DNA of 64,000 bases, taken from assembly GCF_013004595.1 (NCBI RefSeq), contig NZ_JABEMC010000003.1, forward strand, positions 310,001 to 374,000, read 5' to 3'. This document shows positions 8,491 through 18,006 of the stretch, piece after piece (position 1 is the stretch's first letter; each line of letters starts with the position of its first letter). Both the position numbers and the translations under genes were made by a program. The notes under the pieces were generated by a model. The model searched no databases, was not told the DNA's origin, and was given only the letters and a program-made list of their open reading frames with translations. The stretch is from Brevibacterium luteolum (GTDB taxonomy: Bacteria > Actinomycetota > Actinomycetes > Actinomycetales > Brevibacteriaceae).

Positions 8491-9272
8491 TGGCCCTCGT
8501 CCTCCCGGGTTTGGGTGTCCGTGCCCGAGGCGGTGGTCGCCTCGCCGCTCCCGGTTGCCTCGCTGCCGGTCGCCTCGCCGGTGGCCGGGGCTGCGAGCAG
8601 GGCGCGCAGATCATCAGGCTGCAGGCGGCGGAACGTGCGGTGCGAGGACGCGGAGCGTTCGAGCACGGCGGCTTCGAGATCGTCGAGGTCGACGTCCTCG
8701 TCGCGTCCGGTGCCCAGCACCGTGTGGCCGATGGCGAGCACCTCGGCCAGCGGTTTGCCGGCAGTGCGCAGCCCGGACAGCCGCTTGCCGATCTCCTCGG
8801 CCTGCCCGCCGATGGCGACATGCTCGTTCTCATCGGCGACCGATCCGTCATAGGACAGGCGGAAGAGCCGGTCGCTGGAGGGATGCTCGCCGATCTCGGC
8901 GACAACGAGCTCGACCTCGAAGGGCTTCGACTCGGTGGTGAAGACACTCGCCAGGGTCTGGGCGTAGGCGTTCGTCAGCCCCCGGGCGGTGACATCGGCG
9001 CGGTCGTAGGAGAAGCCGCGCAGATCGGCGTAGCGCACGCCTGCCTGCCGCAGCGTCTCGAACTCGTTGTACTTCCCAACAGCGGCGAAGGCGATCCGGT
9101 CGTAGATCTCGGCGATCTTGTGCAGGGTCGCCGACGGGTTCTCGGCCAGCAGCAGGATCCCGTCGTCGTAGCGCAGCACGACGACCGAGCGGCCGCGGGC
9201 GATGCCCTTGCGGGCGAACTCCGCCCGGTCCTTCATCAGCTGTTCGGGAGAGACATAGAACGGTGCGCTCAT
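8487..9272 (-). CDS. prcA: 20S proteasome alpha subunit PrcA
   Basis: Non-catalytic outer-ring subunit that gates the proteasome core. The 261-residue product starts with [22 protein letters not shown], matching the actinobacterial PrcA gating N-terminus, followed by the Ntn-hydrolase fold. The last 35 or so residues are a Thr/Gly/Glu-rich tail with repeated [12 protein letters not shown] units, encoded by imperfect DNA repeats near 8540-8590. This tail is probably disordered and is not part of the core fold. Overlaps of four bases with prcB upstream and pafA downstream indicate one operon. Confidence 0.96.
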   Translation of the reverse strand: MSAPFYVSPEQLMKDRAEFARKGIARGRSVVVLRYDDGILLLAENPSATLHKIAEIYDRIAFAAVGKYNEFETLRQAGVRYADLRGFSYDRADVTARGLTNAYAQTLASVFTTESKPFEVELVVAEIGEHPSSDRLFRLSYDGSVADENEHVAIGGQAEEIGKRLSGLRTAGKPLAEVLAIGHTVLGTGRDEDVDLDDLEAAVLERSASSHRTFRRLQPDDLRALLAAPATGEATGSEATGSGEATTASGTDTQTREDEGQ

Positions 9273-10087
9273 GGGCGGTCTCCTTCTGCACGGGAGGCGA
9301 CGACCGCAGTGGCGTACTGCAGCACCTCGGATTCGGGGATCCGGCGCACGCCGTCGGCGTCGACGACGCGCACGACCGGGGCGACCTGGCGGACGAAGTC
9401 CGGTCCGCCGGTGGCCGAGTCGTCATCAGCGGCATCGATGAGCGCCTCGACAGCGACCCGCACTCCCCCGGCCTCGGACAGGCCAGGCGACCACAGCTTC
9501 TTGAGCGCACCGCGGGCGAACCCGGAACCGGAGCCGATCGAGTGGAAGTTCACTTCCTCGTATTTGCCGCCGGTGACGTCGAAGCTGAAGATCCGTCCGG
9601 AGTCCCGGCCGGGTTCGACGCCGGCGAACAGGGGCACGACCGCCAGGCCCTGCATCGCAAGCCCGAGTCCGGCGCGCAGCATCGAGGCCAGCCGGTTGGC
9701 CTTGCCCTCTAGGGACAGCGGGGTGCCCTCGATCTTCTCGTAGTGCTCGAGTTCGAGCTGGAAGAGGCGGATGAGCTCGAGCGCCAGGCCGGCGGTGCCG
9801 GCGATGCCGATGACCGAGGCGGAGTCGGCGGCGTGGACCTTTTCGATGATGTGGCTGGCGATGAGGTTGCCGACTGTGGCCCGCCGATCACCGGCCATGA
9901 GCACACCGTGGGCGGTCTTGAACGCGATGATCGTCGTACCGTCTGGCACACCGGCCCGCTCACCGGAGCCGGCGACGAGCTGCTCAGGTGAGATGTGCGG
10001 CAGCACATCGGGGGCGACGGTGCGGGCGAAGTCGGTGAACGAGTTCGTCGTGGCTGACAGGAAGGCGGGATCGAAGCCGGTGTTCAC
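9269..10087 (-). CDS. prcB: 20S proteasome beta subunit PrcB
   Basis: Catalytic inner-ring subunit, 272 residues. It is made with a propeptide of about 50 residues; processing before Thr51 in the [14 protein letters not shown] context would expose the catalytic N-terminal threonine. The downstream [13 protein letters not shown] holds the conserved Asp/Arg of the active site. It overlaps pup by four bases at its start and prcA by four at its end. Together with PrcA it forms the core that degrades pupylated proteins delivered by Mpa. Confidence 0.97.
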   Translation of the reverse strand: MNTGFDPAFLSATTNSFTDFARTVAPDVLPHISPEQLVAGSGERAGVPDGTTIIAFKTAHGVLMAGDRRATVGNLIASHIIEKVHAADSASVIGIAGTAGLALELIRLFQLELEHYEKIEGTPLSLEGKANRLASMLRAGLGLAMQGLAVVPLFAGVEPGRDSGRIFSFDVTGGKYEEVNFHSIGSGSGFARGALKKLWSPGLSEAGGVRVAVEALIDAADDDSATGGPDFVRQVAPVVRVVDADGVRRIPESEVLQYATAVVASRAEGDRP

Positions 10088-10278
10088 TGGCCGCCCTTCT
10101 GCACGAAGTTGCGGACGAACTCCTCGGCGTTCGTCTCCAGCACCGAGTCGATGTCGTCGAGGATCGAGTCGACGGCCTCGGTGCTGATCTGGGTCTGCGC
10201 CTGCGGGGCGACCGGTGCCTCCTCCGGCGGTTCGGCACCGTCCTTGCGATTGTGGCGGATCTGCTCCTGGCCGCTCAT
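10084..10278 (-). CDS. pup: Prokaryotic ubiquitin-like protein Pup
   Basis: Intrinsically disordered tag protein of 64 residues, starting [14 protein letters not shown] and ending FVQKGGQ. The terminal Gly-Gly-Gln means that Dop must deamidate the Gln to Glu before PafA can ligate it. The central [18 protein letters not shown] region is the helix that binds the coiled coil of Mpa. The start at 10278 is chosen because GAGGTG, located inside the dop C-terminus, lies a few bases upstream and the N-terminus then matches the family. It starts one base after the dop stop and overlaps prcB by four bases. Confidence 0.97.
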   Translation of the reverse strand: MSGQEQIRHNRKDGAEPPEEAPVAPQAQTQISTEAVDSILDDIDSVLETNAEEFVRNFVQKGGQ

Positions 10279-10279
10279 C

Positions 10280-11839
10280 TCACACCTCATTCCTGTCGCG
10301 GTGGACTCGGGGACTGCTGTCCTCAAGTGTAGTGATGCCCAATGATTTCAACAGCTCATCGACGCTGCCGGCTGACTCGACGATCTCGCCGACGAGCTCC
10401 TTGGTGCCCTTGAGCGGGTACTTCATCGGCACCCGGACCAGCCGTTCGCCGCCGGTGGTGAAGACGAGGGAGTCCCAGCTGGCGGAGATGAGGGAGTCGG
10501 TGAACTTCTCGACCACGCGGCCGCGCAGGTAGGCGCGCGTGTCCTCCGGCGGGTTCTCCACGGCGTGGGCGACCTGCTCATCGGTGGTGAACCGCCGGAT
10601 CCGCCCGGCTGCCTCGAGCTTGTAGAACAGGCCCTTGGCCGGGCGCACGTCGTGGTACTGCACGTCGATGAGGGCGAGCTTCGGGTGGTTCCACGGCAGC
10701 GATTCGCGTTCCTGATAGCGGGTCAGCAGCTGCAGTTTGGCGACCCAGTCGATCTCGGCGGCAAGCCGCATCGGGTCCTCGGCCAGCTCGGTGAGGAATC
10801 TATCCCACATCTCGACTACCTCGACAGTGTCCTTATCTGCTGAGGCGCCCACCGCCTCGGCGGCGGCCTGCCAGTACAGCCGCTGGATCTCAATGGCGGT
10901 CATATGCGATCCGTCGGCCAGCTCCAGCGGGGCGGACAGGCTCAGGTCATGGGACACCTGCTGCAGGGCTGCGACCGGGTCGGCGAGTTCGATGCGCGGG
11001 CACCGGCCAGACTCGATGAGACCGAGGACGAGCGAGGTCGAACCGAAGCGCACAAGGGTGGCCGGCTCGGCCATGGTCGCATCGCCGATGATGACGTGCA
11101 GGCGCCGGTAGAGCAGCGGATCGGCGTGCGGTTCGTCGCGGGTGTTGACGATCGGCCGGCGCAGCGTCGTCTCGAGCCCGATCTCGGCTTCGAAGAAGTC
11201 CGCCCGCGAGGAGATCTGATAGCCCGGCTCCTCCCCCGAGGCACCGATCCCGACCCGGCCGGCTCCGCAGAGGATCTGCCGGGTGGTGAAGAACGGGATG
11301 AGGCAGGCGGCCAGCTCATCGAAGTCGACATTCCGGTCGACGAGGTAGTTCTCGTGCGCGCCGTAGCTTGCGCCCTTGGAGTCGGTGTTGTTCTTGTACA
11401 GATTGACCGGCTCCTCGCCACCGGCCAGCGCCTCGACCGAGCGCAGCGCCACGACATCCCCGGCCCGGTCCCACAGCACCACATCGCGCGGGGTCAGCGT
11501 CTCCGGTGAGGAGTACTCGGGGTGGGCGTGGTCGACGTAGTAGCGGGCGCCGTTCTCCAGCACCACGTTGGCCAGGTACTGGGCGTCCGGCTGCGCCTGC
11601 GGCAGGTGGGTCAGCTGCGAGATGTGGGCCTGGGCTTCGTTCATGATGAAGCCGCGGGCGTCAGCCAGCGGCGATTCGGTGTCGAAGTCCCAGAAGCTCT
11701 GAGAGGACTTCAGGCCCCGCGGACCTGCGTAGGCGTCGATGACGCGGGCGGAATCGCGCATCGGGTTGGCGTGCGGGCGACCGGGCTGAGAGATCCCGAA
11801 CTCGGTCTCCGCTCCCATGACCCGTGTGACACTCAGCAT
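10280..11839 (-). CDS. dop: Pup deamidase/depupylase Dop
   Basis: Converts the terminal Gln of Pup to Glu and also removes Pup from targets. The 519-residue product belongs to the carboxylate-amine/ammonia ligase-like family with PafA. It begins [17 protein letters not shown], and contains [20 protein letters not shown] and [17 protein letters not shown]. Its length, greater than that of PafA, fits Dop, which carries an extra loop. An AGGAGGAGGACATG arrangement gives a strong ribosome-binding site. It is divergent from the DUF3054 gene 43 bases away, so here dop begins its own operon (dop-pup-prcB-prcA-pafA) rather than following mpa directly. Confidence 0.95.
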   Translation of the reverse strand: MLSVTRVMGAETEFGISQPGRPHANPMRDSARVIDAYAGPRGLKSSQSFWDFDTESPLADARGFIMNEAQAHISQLTHLPQAQPDAQYLANVVLENGARYYVDHAHPEYSSPETLTPRDVVLWDRAGDVVALRSVEALAGGEEPVNLYKNNTDSKGASYGAHENYLVDRNVDFDELAACLIPFFTTRQILCGAGRVGIGASGEEPGYQISSRADFFEAEIGLETTLRRPIVNTRDEPHADPLLYRRLHVIIGDATMAEPATLVRFGSTSLVLGLIESGRCPRIELADPVAALQQVSHDLSLSAPLELADGSHMTAIEIQRLYWQAAAEAVGASADKDTVEVVEMWDRFLTELAEDPMRLAAEIDWVAKLQLLTRYQERESLPWNHPKLALIDVQYHDVRPAKGLFYKLEAAGRIRRFTTDEQVAHAVENPPEDTRAYLRGRVVEKFTDSLISASWDSLVFTTGGERLVRVPMKYPLKGTKELVGEIVESAGSVDELLKSLGITTLEDSSPRVHRDRNEV

Positions 11840-11882
11840 GTCCTCCTCCTGTCTGCCGCCGGCGCGGACGTAGAATCGTTGC

Positions 11883-12260
11883 GTGGCTGCAAAGAAATCA
11901 TCTCACCTGTTCATCGCCATCGTCGTCGACGCGTGCCTGGTCGCGCTGTTCACGGTCGTCGGCCACTACACGCACCACCAGTCGCTGGTGCCCGAGCAGA
12001 TCCTCGGCACCGCCTGGCCGTTCCTCGCCGGGCTCGTCATCGCCTGGCTGCTCAACGCCGTCTGGGCCGCCCCGCTCGCGCCGCTGCGCACCGGCACCGG
12101 CCTGTGGGCGACGACCGTGCTGCTCGGTCTTGTGATCCGGGCGCTGACCGGCGAGGGCACCGAGGGCCCGTTCATCGTCGTGGCCGCCAGCCTCAACCTC
12201 GTCACTCTCGTCGGCTGGCGGGTCATCGCCACCGCCGTAGCCGGACGCTCGGCGCGCTGA
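11883..12260 (+). CDS. DUF3054 family membrane protein
   Basis: Small membrane protein of 125 residues with four predicted transmembrane segments. Recognisable features are VVDACLVALFTVVGHYTHH near the start and LAGLVIAWLLNAVWAAPL in the middle. DUF3054 is of unknown function. The GTG start at 11883 has TAGAAT (11871-11876) ending six bases upstream, suggesting leaderless expression. It is encoded on the opposite strand to mpa and dop and sits between them, breaking what is usually a co-oriented region. Confidence 0.82.
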   Translation: MAAKKSSHLFIAIVVDACLVALFTVVGHYTHHQSLVPEQILGTAWPFLAGLVIAWLLNAVWAAPLAPLRTGTGLWATTVLLGLVIRALTGEGTEGPFIVVAASLNLVTLVGWRVIATAVAGRSAR

Positions 12261-12279
12261 GCTGACGGGCAGCCCCGGC

Positions 12280-14004
12280 TCACAGCAGGTCCGGGTCCGG
12301 GGTCGCGGTCTCCGGTTCGCCCACCGTGCCCGGGGCGGCGCGCACCTCGGCGTCGAGCTGCCGGTCGCGTTCGGCTCGCGCATCGGCCTCAGCAGCCTGT
12401 GAGCGCTGCTGGCCGAGCATCCGCAGGTGGGTGACGCGCTCGCCCTTGCGGCCGGAGATTCGCGACCACTCATCCGGGTTCGAGGTGTTGGGCAGGTCCT
12501 CATGTTCGGAGAACTCCTCGACGATCGCCTGCTCAAGGTGCTCCCAGCTGATGCCGCGCTGCCCGTCGGCCAGCAGCGCCTTGATCGCATGCTTCTTCGC
12601 CCGGTCGACGATGTTGGAGATCATCGCACCGGAAGCGAAGTCCGAGTAGTACAGCACCTCGGCGCTGCCGTCAGCGTAGGTGACCTCGACGAACTCGTTC
12701 TCCTCGCTGTGGGCGTACATCCGCTCCACACACCGCCAGATGAGCGCCTCGACGGCCTGCACGCGTGAGCCCTCGACAGCGTCGAGCACCGTCTCGTGCA
12801 GCGGAAGCTCCGGCACGAGGTACTTCGAAAAGATCTCGGCAGCACCAGAGCGGTCCGGGCGCTGGATGCGGATCTTGACGTCGAGCCGGCCTGGGCGCAG
12901 GATCGCTGGGTCGATGAGGTCCTCGCGGTTCGAGGCACCGATGACGATGACGTTCTCTAGCTGCTCGACACCGTCGATCTCGGCCAGCAGCTGCGGGACG
13001 ATCGTCGTCTCGACATCGGACGACTTGCCGGTGCCGCGAGTGCGGAACAGCGACTCCATCTCATCGAAGAACACAACGACCGGTGAACCGGCTGTCGCCT
13101 TCTCCCGTGCCCGGGCGAAGATGAGCCGCAGCTGGCGTTCGGTCTCGCCGACGTACTTGTCGAGCAGCTCAGGGCCCTTGATGTTGAGGAAGTACGAACG
13201 CGTCGTCGCATCTCCGCGGCGCTGAGCCAGGGAGTGGGCAACGGCCTTGGCGATGAGCGTCTTGCCGCAGCCGGGCGGACCGTAGAGCAGGATGCCCTTG
13301 GGCGGCTTGAGGCCGTGCTCGGTGTAGAGTTCCGGATGCTCGAAGGGCATTTCGACAGCATCCTGGATCATGTCGATCTGGGCTTCCAGACCGCCGATGT
13401 CGTTGTACGAGATGTCCGGGACGGCCTCGAGCAGCAGCGAGGACACCTCGGGCTTGGCGATCTTCTCGTAAGCGAACCGGGTGCGGGTGTCGACGAGCAC
13501 GGCGTCACCGGGACGCACGCCCTCCTCCTGCAGCACAGCTGAGAGAATGTAGACCTGCTCGTCGTCTCCGGGGGTGCCGATGAGGATCCGGTCATCGCTC
13601 ATCACCTCGCGGACGGTGACGACATCGCCGACCCGGTTGTAGTCACAGGCTTCGAGCGCGACGAGCCCTTCGGACAGGCGCACCTGGATGCCCGGGCGCA
13701 GCTCAGCGGTGTCGAGCTCTGTCGAGATCGCCACGCGCATCCGGCGCCCGGAGACGTGGACGTCGAGTTCGGGGACGCCTTCAGCGTCGGTGACGACTTC
13801 CAGGACGGTGCCGAAGGAGTTCGGCGGATCGGACATCCGCTCGGCTTCGGTGCGGATCCGGGCGAGTTCGTCGCGTGCCTGGCGCAGTGTCTTCGTCAGA
13901 GCCTCGTTGCGCTTCGAGGCGTTGAACAGCTGCTGGCGCAGCTGGGCTGAGTCCTTGCGCAGCTTGGCAAGATCCGCGGTGGGATCCGGGGTGGTGGGGC
14001 TCAC
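12280..14004 (-). CDS. mpa: Proteasome-associated AAA ATPase Mpa/ARC
   Basis: Hexameric unfoldase that binds pupylated proteins and threads them into the 20S core. The 574-residue product has an N-terminal coiled coil (about residues 10-55), tandem OB folds (about 60-190), and one AAA+ module with Walker A GPPGCGKT (242-249), Walker B VVFFDEM (about 310-316) and GASNRED. The C-terminus reads PDPDLL. Known Mpa proteins end in a QYL-type tail whose penultimate Tyr docks into the proteasome; here that Tyr is Leu. Whether docking is weakened or uses another residue is not known. It overlaps trmI by four bases and is followed by DUF3054 on the other strand. Confidence 0.95.
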   Translation of the reverse strand: MSPTTPDPTADLAKLRKDSAQLRQQLFNASKRNEALTKTLRQARDELARIRTEAERMSDPPNSFGTVLEVVTDAEGVPELDVHVSGRRMRVAISTELDTAELRPGIQVRLSEGLVALEACDYNRVGDVVTVREVMSDDRILIGTPGDDEQVYILSAVLQEEGVRPGDAVLVDTRTRFAYEKIAKPEVSSLLLEAVPDISYNDIGGLEAQIDMIQDAVEMPFEHPELYTEHGLKPPKGILLYGPPGCGKTLIAKAVAHSLAQRRGDATTRSYFLNIKGPELLDKYVGETERQLRLIFARAREKATAGSPVVVFFDEMESLFRTRGTGKSSDVETTIVPQLLAEIDGVEQLENVIVIGASNREDLIDPAILRPGRLDVKIRIQRPDRSGAAEIFSKYLVPELPLHETVLDAVEGSRVQAVEALIWRCVERMYAHSEENEFVEVTYADGSAEVLYYSDFASGAMISNIVDRAKKHAIKALLADGQRGISWEHLEQAIVEEFSEHEDLPNTSNPDEWSRISGRKGERVTHLRMLGQQRSQAAEADARAERDRQLDAEVRAAPGTVGEPETATPDPDLL

Positions 14005-15062
14005 TGGTCCTCCTTCGCGGTGGGGTCGTCGTTGGCGGCTGCCGCCGTCTCTTCGGCGGCGTCCTCGGCCTTCTGCCGGGATCCGACCTCGCGCTTGAGG
14101 CGGCGCATCTTCTTGCCGGTTGCGTACCGGTGGCCGATGGTCTCGTCGGTGAACTCTCCGCCTTCCCAGTGGGCGCGGTCCTCAGCACTGGGTTCGGAGC
14201 CCTGCGGGCGCTTCTTGCGCTCGAGCGGGTCGACGCCGGGAGCGAGCCGGCGGGCGAAGAGCAGGAACCCGGTGTGGCCGATCATCCGGTGGACTGGGCG
14301 CACCGCCAGTCCTTCGAGGTGCCAGTCGCGGATCATCGACTCCATCGCGTGCGGTTCGGTGTACATGCGGGTGGCGCGGATCGCCTCGGCGGTGCGCGAG
14401 AGCTGGGTGGCGGTGGCGACGTAGATGGTCAGCACTCCCCCGGGAATGAGGGCCTCGGTGACGGCCGACAGGCATTCCCATGGGGCGAGCATGTCGAGGA
14501 CGACCCGGTCGACTTCGCCGGGTCCGAAGGCCTTCGGCAGCTCCTGGGCGAGATCGCCGGTGGTGCACGACCATGCCGGGTGCTCCCCGCCGAAGAAGTC
14601 AGCGATGTTGCCGGCGGCGATCTCTGCGAAGTCCGGACGCATTTCGAAGGAGTGGACGCGGCCCTGGTCGCCGACCGCGCGCAGCAGCGACAGGGTCAGG
14701 GCACCGGAGCCGACACCGGCTTCGACGACGACTGCGCCGGGGAAGATGTCGCCGAGCGTGGTGATGAGCGCGGCGTCCTTCGGGTAGATGACGGCCGCTC
14801 CGCGCGGCATCGACAGCACGAAGTCCTCCAGCAGCGGGCGCAGCGCCTGGTAGGCGGTGCCGCTGGAGTTGCGCACGACGACGCCCTCGGGCTGGCCGAT
14901 GAGCTGGGCGTGGTCGAGCGTGCCGGTGTGGGCGTGGGTGGTGCCGTCTGGAGTCAGCACGATCGTCTGCAGTCGACCCTTCGGGTCGGTCAGCTGGACC
15001 TTGTCGCCGATCCGGAAGGGGCCGCGCCGCACGGGCGCGCCGGAAGCCTGCTGTGCATTCAT
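14001..15062 (-). CDS. trmI: tRNA (adenine(58)-N1)-methyltransferase TrmI
   Basis: SAM-dependent enzyme that methylates A58 in the T-loop of tRNAs. The 353-residue product has an N-terminal beta domain (RIGDKVQLTDPKGR), the substrate segment IYPKDAALI, and the SAM-binding motif VVEAGVGSGALTLSLLRAVG, then DRVVLDMLAPW as motif IV. The C-terminal 60 residues are a charged extension rich in Lys, Glu and Ala. It precedes mpa with a four-base ATGA overlap, the usual actinobacterial trmI-mpa pair. TAGAGT lies nine bases before the ATG, a possible -10 element. Confidence 0.94.
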   Translation of the reverse strand: MNAQQASGAPVRRGPFRIGDKVQLTDPKGRLQTIVLTPDGTTHAHTGTLDHAQLIGQPEGVVVRNSSGTAYQALRPLLEDFVLSMPRGAAVIYPKDAALITTLGDIFPGAVVVEAGVGSGALTLSLLRAVGDQGRVHSFEMRPDFAEIAAGNIADFFGGEHPAWSCTTGDLAQELPKAFGPGEVDRVVLDMLAPWECLSAVTEALIPGGVLTIYVATATQLSRTAEAIRATRMYTEPHAMESMIRDWHLEGLAVRPVHRMIGHTGFLLFARRLAPGVDPLERKKRPQGSEPSAEDRAHWEGGEFTDETIGHRYATGKKMRRLKREVGSRQKAEDAAEETAAAANDDPTAKEDQ

Positions 15063-15144
15063 ATGCTCTCCACTCTAGTCCCTGGCCCGACCGCCTGGTC
15101 AGGTCTCTCACTGCGTGAACGCAGGCGTCGCGGTGGCTGGCAGC

Positions 15145-16323
15145 TCAGTCGGCGAGGAGTTCGTCGAAGAACTCCTGTAAGTCGATGACACCGGTGAGGG
15201 TCGAGCCGCGCATCACCATGCAGTACGCGGCCTTCGGCCGGTGGGTCAGCGATTCGAGCAGGTGCGGGGCCGTGATGTCTTCCGGTACGCCGATCCACCC
15301 GCCGAAGGGCCGGGCGAAATCGGCGATCATCTCAGTGCGCTGCGCCCCGATCGGCACCTGCGAAGCGGCGTGGCGATCGAGGAACGCATACGGCAGCCCG
15401 CGCTCGTTGAGCACGACGATGATCACTGAGGGGCCCTTGCCCAGCGAGTCGGCGAAGCCGAGGGTCTGCTCGATGGTCGAATCGTGGGTGGCGGCGATCG
15501 CCGGCTGGATGACGGAGCGCAGATCGTAGGTCTCCATGCGGCGGGCGCGTTTGGCTTGGGTGACGGCGTCGCTGGCGGAGAACCACAGCATGAACGCGAT
15601 CGCCGACATCCACAGCACGGTGATGAGGTCGGGGCGCTCACCGCGCAGCAGCGGGGTGACGACAGCCCAGAAGACGAATCCGGTGGCGATGATCCGCCCG
15701 ATCCAGGCGGCGATGACGGTGCCGAGGTACTGGCTGCTGGTGCCGCGCCAGATGAGCGCCTGGATCGCCCAGCCGCCGTCGAGCGGGATGCCCGGCAGCA
15801 GGTTGATGATGCCCAGTGCCGCATTGGCGAACGTGACGGCGATGAGCAGCAGCCACGCCACCGATGACTGTTCGAAGGCGCCCATGGCCAGCCAGCCGAG
15901 ACCGGCGAGGACGAGGTTGATGACCGGGCCGACGACGGAGATGATGAAGCTCGTCGAGGCCGCTCGCTTCGGATCCTCTTCGATCTTGGGTTCGAACCGG
16001 GTGAAGCCGCCCCAGATGTTCAGCTCGATCGCAGCGACCTTCTGCCCGACAGCAGCTCCTGCGATGGCGTGGGCGAGTTCGTGGAGGAAGACGGAAGCGA
16101 AGAGGAACACCGCGTAGGCGAATGCGACGATCCAGGCGAGGATCCCGAGGTCGGGCCGGACGCTGGAGACCCATGGGGCGAAGAGCACCGTGATGATGAC
16201 TGCGGCGATGAACCAGGACCAGGCGAGGACGACGGGAGCGCCGAAGACCCGGCCGATGATGAGCCCGTTCGACGCCCCGGTGCGTTTGGCCGGGGGGTTT
16301 GGCTTCGTGCTCGCCTCAGTCAT
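15145..16323 (-). CDS. Site-2 protease family protein (M50) with C-terminal CBS domains
   Basis: Intramembrane zinc metalloprotease of the Rip3/SpoIVFB-like group, 392 residues. The zinc motif HELAH is at residues 81-85 inside a membrane segment, and the second ligand region NLLPGIPLDGG lies downstream. Five to six hydrophobic segments are followed by a cytoplasmic part resembling a CBS pair from about residue 265 on. Such enzymes cleave membrane-anchored anti-sigma factors or other regulators; the substrate is unknown. The ATG at 16323 is preferred, with GGTGG just upstream; an in-frame ATG at 16332 is possible. In many actinobacteria this gene lies between a RecB-like nuclease and trmI, as here. 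Confidence 0.9.
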   Translation of the reverse strand: MTEASTKPNPPAKRTGASNGLIIGRVFGAPVVLAWSWFIAAVIITVLFAPWVSSVRPDLGILAWIVAFAYAVFLFASVFLHELAHAIAGAAVGQKVAAIELNIWGGFTRFEPKIEEDPKRAASTSFIISVVGPVINLVLAGLGWLAMGAFEQSSVAWLLLIAVTFANAALGIINLLPGIPLDGGWAIQALIWRGTSSQYLGTVIAAWIGRIIATGFVFWAVVTPLLRGERPDLITVLWMSAIAFMLWFSASDAVTQAKRARRMETYDLRSVIQPAIAATHDSTIEQTLGFADSLGKGPSVIIVVLNERGLPYAFLDRHAASQVPIGAQRTEMIADFARPFGGWIGVPEDITAPHLLESLTHRPKAAYCMVMRGSTLTGVIDLQEFFDELLAD

Positions 16324-16420
16324 GTCCACCATCCTAAAGGGGATGCCCTGCTGACTTTGAGCGCCCATGCCGAGGACAGACCGGTCAGTGATGTCAGCGG
16401 TGGCCGGTAGGGTTTCGGGT

Positions 16421-17254
16421 ATGGCCAAACTCGTCGCGCTCTCTCCGTCCCGGGCCAATGACTTCGTCCAGTGCCCGCTGAAGTTCCGCTTCCGCACGGT
16501 CGACAAGATTCCCGAGCCGCTGTCACCGGTCGCCTTCCGCGGCACCCTCGTCCACGCGGTGCTCGAACGCCTCTTCGACGCGGTCGCTCCCGAACGGACG
16601 TGGGAGAAGACGATTGAGCTGCTTCCCATCGAGCTGAACCGGCTGACTGACGAGGACGGGCGCGTCGCTGAGCTCTTCCCCGATGAGGAGGATCGCCGCC
16701 GGCTGCTCAACGAGTCAGCCGAGCTGTGCCGGTCGTACTTCGCGTTGGAGATCCCGCAGATGCTCGAACCGGATCGGCGTGAGGAGTTCGTGCAGGTGCC
16801 GCTCGAAGGCGGTCCGGTGCTACGCGGGTTCATCGACCGCGTCGATGCCGCCCCGGGCGGGGCGGTGCGGCTCGTCGACTACAAGACCGGCAAGCAGCCC
16901 AAACCGCAGTACGGCCGTGAGGCTGATTTCCAGATGCGCTTCTATGCCCTCATGCACTACCTGGCAGAGGGCCAGCTTGTGCACACCCTCAAGCTGCTCT
17001 ACCTCGGTTCGCGCAGCTCGATCGACATGCAGCCGACGATGGGTGACATCGAGCGCACCGAGTTCGAAGTTCGCGGCATCTGGAATGAGATCACCGATGC
17101 CGCTCAGACCGGGCGCTGGCGTCCGCGGCGTTCCCCGCTGTGCAACTGGTGCTCGTTCAAGCCGATGTGCCCGGCATGGGGCAATACACCTCCAGAGGCT
17201 CCGGCGATCACCGAGATCGCCGGTGCCGACCTGCTCTCAGGCACCACCGACTGA
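16421..17254 (+). CDS. RecB-family PD-(D/E)XK exonuclease
   Basis: Single-domain nuclease of the RecB/Cas4-like family, 277 residues. It starts MAKLVALSPSRANDFVQCP; the first Cys in VQCP and the C-terminal CNWCSFKPMC cluster probably hold an iron-sulfur centre. The catalytic motifs are GTLVHAVLE, LRGFIDRVD and VRLVDYKTGK. The ATG at 16421 follows TAGGGT (16408-16413) by seven bases, supporting a leaderless start. It is divergent from the M50 protease and converges on the HAD gene. Likely acts in DNA repair; no helicase partner is encoded next to it. Confidence 0.92.
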   Translation: MAKLVALSPSRANDFVQCPLKFRFRTVDKIPEPLSPVAFRGTLVHAVLERLFDAVAPERTWEKTIELLPIELNRLTDEDGRVAELFPDEEDRRRLLNESAELCRSYFALEIPQMLEPDRREEFVQVPLEGGPVLRGFIDRVDAAPGGAVRLVDYKTGKQPKPQYGREADFQMRFYALMHYLAEGQLVHTLKLLYLGSRSSIDMQPTMGDIERTEFEVRGIWNEITDAAQTGRWRPRRSPLCNWCSFKPMCPAWGNTPPEAPAITEIAGADLLSGTTD

Positions 17255-17257
17255 GCC

Positions 17258-17279
17258 AGGCTGCAGGATCCTGCAGCCT
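17258..17279. terminator. Perfect 22-base palindrome between convergent genes
   Basis: The segment is its own reverse complement (arms AGGCTGCAG and CTGCAGCCT around GATC). It lies between the RecB-like and HAD gene stops and probably acts as a bidirectional terminator, although no T-run is present. Confidence 0.5.
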
Positions 17280-17983
17280 CAGTGGCCGTCGTCGGACTGC
17301 TGGGCGTCAGCGACGCCGGGCCCGTGCGGGACGGCTTCGCCGATGAGACCGTCGAGCGACTGGGCGCTCATCCCCTCCAGGGTCGGCACGAGCCGCCGGC
17401 CAGGCTGTTCGGGAATCGGCACCAGATGCGGCACCCCGAAGGCGATGGTGCCTGCGGACTCGGCACTCGTGAGTCCTGGGACGGAGTCCTCGAACGCCAC
17501 ACACGCCTCAGGTGCCACGCCGAGGTGTGCGGCGCCGATGAGATACGGCGCCGGATCCGGTTTGCCGGCCGGCACCTCGTCGCCGGTGACCAAGGCTGCG
17601 AACGCACCCTCCGGGCAGGCGGCGGCGACGGCCTCGGCGAGCCGCCGATACGACATCGTCACCAGCGCGCACGGCACATTGTTGGCCTGCAGGTCTGCCA
17701 GCAGCTCACGGGCTCCGGGCCGGAACGGCACATGCTCGCCGATGAGCTCGATGACCCGGTCGAGGAGCAGTTCGACGATCTCCTCAGCCGGCAGCGTCAG
17801 GCCGTGGGCGATGAGGATGTGGGCAGAGGTCAGCAGCTCGTTACCGACCATGAGCATGCCCTTCTCCTCGTCCCAGTCGAGGCCGTGGGCGTGCATGAGC
17901 TCCGTTTCGGCGGTGATCCAGTACGGTTCGGTGTCGACGAGAGTGCCGTCCATGTCCCACAGGACTGCCGAGTAATGTCGCAT
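17279..17983 (-). CDS. HAD-superfamily hydrolase (subfamily IA, phosphoglucomutase/phosphatase-like)
   Basis: Cytosolic phosphatase of 234 residues. It opens with the HAD motif I WDMDGTLVDTEP, where the first Asp is the nucleophile, and shows motif III (GKPDPAPYL) and motif IV (VAFEDSVPG). A helical cap lies between motifs I and II. The substrate cannot be inferred; beta-phosphoglucomutase, glycerol-phosphate or nucleotide phosphatase activities all occur in the group. AGGAGGC abuts the ATG. The start lies 23 bases from the divergent PAC2 gene. Confidence 0.9.
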   Translation of the reverse strand: MRHYSAVLWDMDGTLVDTEPYWITAETELMHAHGLDWDEEKGMLMVGNELLTSAHILIAHGLTLPAEEIVELLLDRVIELIGEHVPFRPGARELLADLQANNVPCALVTMSYRRLAEAVAAACPEGAFAALVTGDEVPAGKPDPAPYLIGAAHLGVAPEACVAFEDSVPGLTSAESAGTIAFGVPHLVPIPEQPGRRLVPTLEGMSAQSLDGLIGEAVPHGPGVADAQQSDDGH

Positions 17984-18006
17984 GCCTCCTAGCGTAGTCT
18001 GTGCCC

